The position numbers and the translations under genes are program-made. From positions 1 to 46,819 of IMG/VR virus record IMGVR_UViG_3300032893_000090: a stretch of 46,819 bases of DNA. One strand, given 5' to 3'. Position 1 is the stretch's first letter, and every line of letters begins with the position of its first letter. This document shows positions 46,642 through 46,819 of this stretch, piece by piece. Under the pieces are notes generated by a model that saw only the letters and a program-made list of their open reading frames with translations, did not search any database and had not been told where the DNA came from. This DNA is from a virus.

Positions 46642-46819
46642 GCGGAAAGTCAGATCGCCTATACGGCCGTTAGCAAAAACGTACGCCCTCAAAATCCGCA
46701 TAACCACCTCAAAATGCTTACAAGCGGTTGTAACGACCAATAAGTCGTCCAAAAAGCGAAGCCTCCGGAAAAAAGCCGCGAAAGAGAGGGGGTAGGTCGG
46801 AAATCCGGTGCTCGAGTTT
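46188..46819. repeat. Right copy of divergent terminal direct repeat
   Basis: Same orientation and gene content as 1-621. The last 50 bases are nearly identical to 570-621, and the window stops at the base matching 621, two bases before the polypyrimidine tract begins in the left copy. The stretch 46696-46819 contains no gene that I see. Confidence 0.85.
46674..46695 (-). promoter_or_regulatory. GTACGTT-family promoter of right terS
   Basis: Minus strand TTTTGAGGGCGTACGTTTTT, the same variant as at 486-507, about 32 bases upstream of the terS start. The conservation of the motif, while bases around it differ between the two copies, supports function. Confidence 0.65.

Noticed and set aside
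1-46819. Exact direct terminal repeats of a T7-type genome
   Set aside because: The two end copies differ at many positions and one has an extra stop codon; real terminal redundancies are identical within a genome.
1-46819. tRNA genes, rRNA, insertion sequences or a phage RNA or DNA polymerase
   Set aside because: None was recognised on either strand. No open frame of suitable size carries polymerase or transposase motifs.

Overview
The window reads as an almost complete temperate phage genome of about 46 kb with a podovirus-type virion. It has a T7-like head-tail connector (portal) and tail tubular A/B-like proteins, and no sheath, tube or tape-measure genes. A GapR/DUF2312-family protein, a family typical of Alphaproteobacteria, together with GC-rich codon use, suggests an alphaproteobacterial host, probably Rhizobiales; this is inference. 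A tyrosine integrase, a divergent CI/Cro-like repressor pair and a repeated operator make it temperate.

Layout. (1) Positions 1-621 hold a small-terminase gene and its promoter; a divergent second copy of the same segment forms the other end (46188-46819). (2) 1179-2992 (+) is a short operon of small genes ending in an HTH protein. (3) 7437-2989 (-) is an early operon: Cro-like, GapR-like, VRR-NUC nuclease, membrane microproteins, a GIY-YIG/T5orf172-like protein, a replication-initiation-like protein, a YkuD-like membrane-anchored protein and HTH genes. (4) 7588-12687 (+) has the repressor, then a recombination module (two PD-(D/E)XK-like nucleases and a Sak4-like ATPase), a ribbon-helix-helix protein, the integrase and an attachment-site candidate. 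(5) 12871-15223 (-) and 15349-17142 (+) are two back-to-back arrays of about two dozen tiny genes, each array with its own repeated stop/Shine-Dalgarno/start linker. (6) 46641-17159 (-) is the late region in order: packaging, portal, scaffold, capsid, small virion proteins, tail tubes, ejection proteins, lysis genes. One + strand gene, a secreted beta-helix (spike-like) protein, sits inside it at 31494-33257.

How it works together. A conserved motif, consensus CTAGGCAGTACGTTTCTG with invariant core GTACGTT, lies just upstream of almost every late transcription unit in the direction of transcription: both terminase copies, the 195-aa virion protein, capsid, tail tube A, the + strand spike and the lysis cassette. 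A weaker copy precedes the left + operon. It looks like a phage-specific late promoter or activator site, yet no single-subunit phage RNA polymerase gene is visible. The capsid leader also carries a predicted three-way-junction RNA and repeats complementary to the capsid start codon. The repressor operon has its own operator family (AATCAC-N5-GTGATT).

All functions are read from motifs and gene order. No homology search or folding calculation was run. Start codons for several tiny genes rest on Shine-Dalgarno spacing alone.
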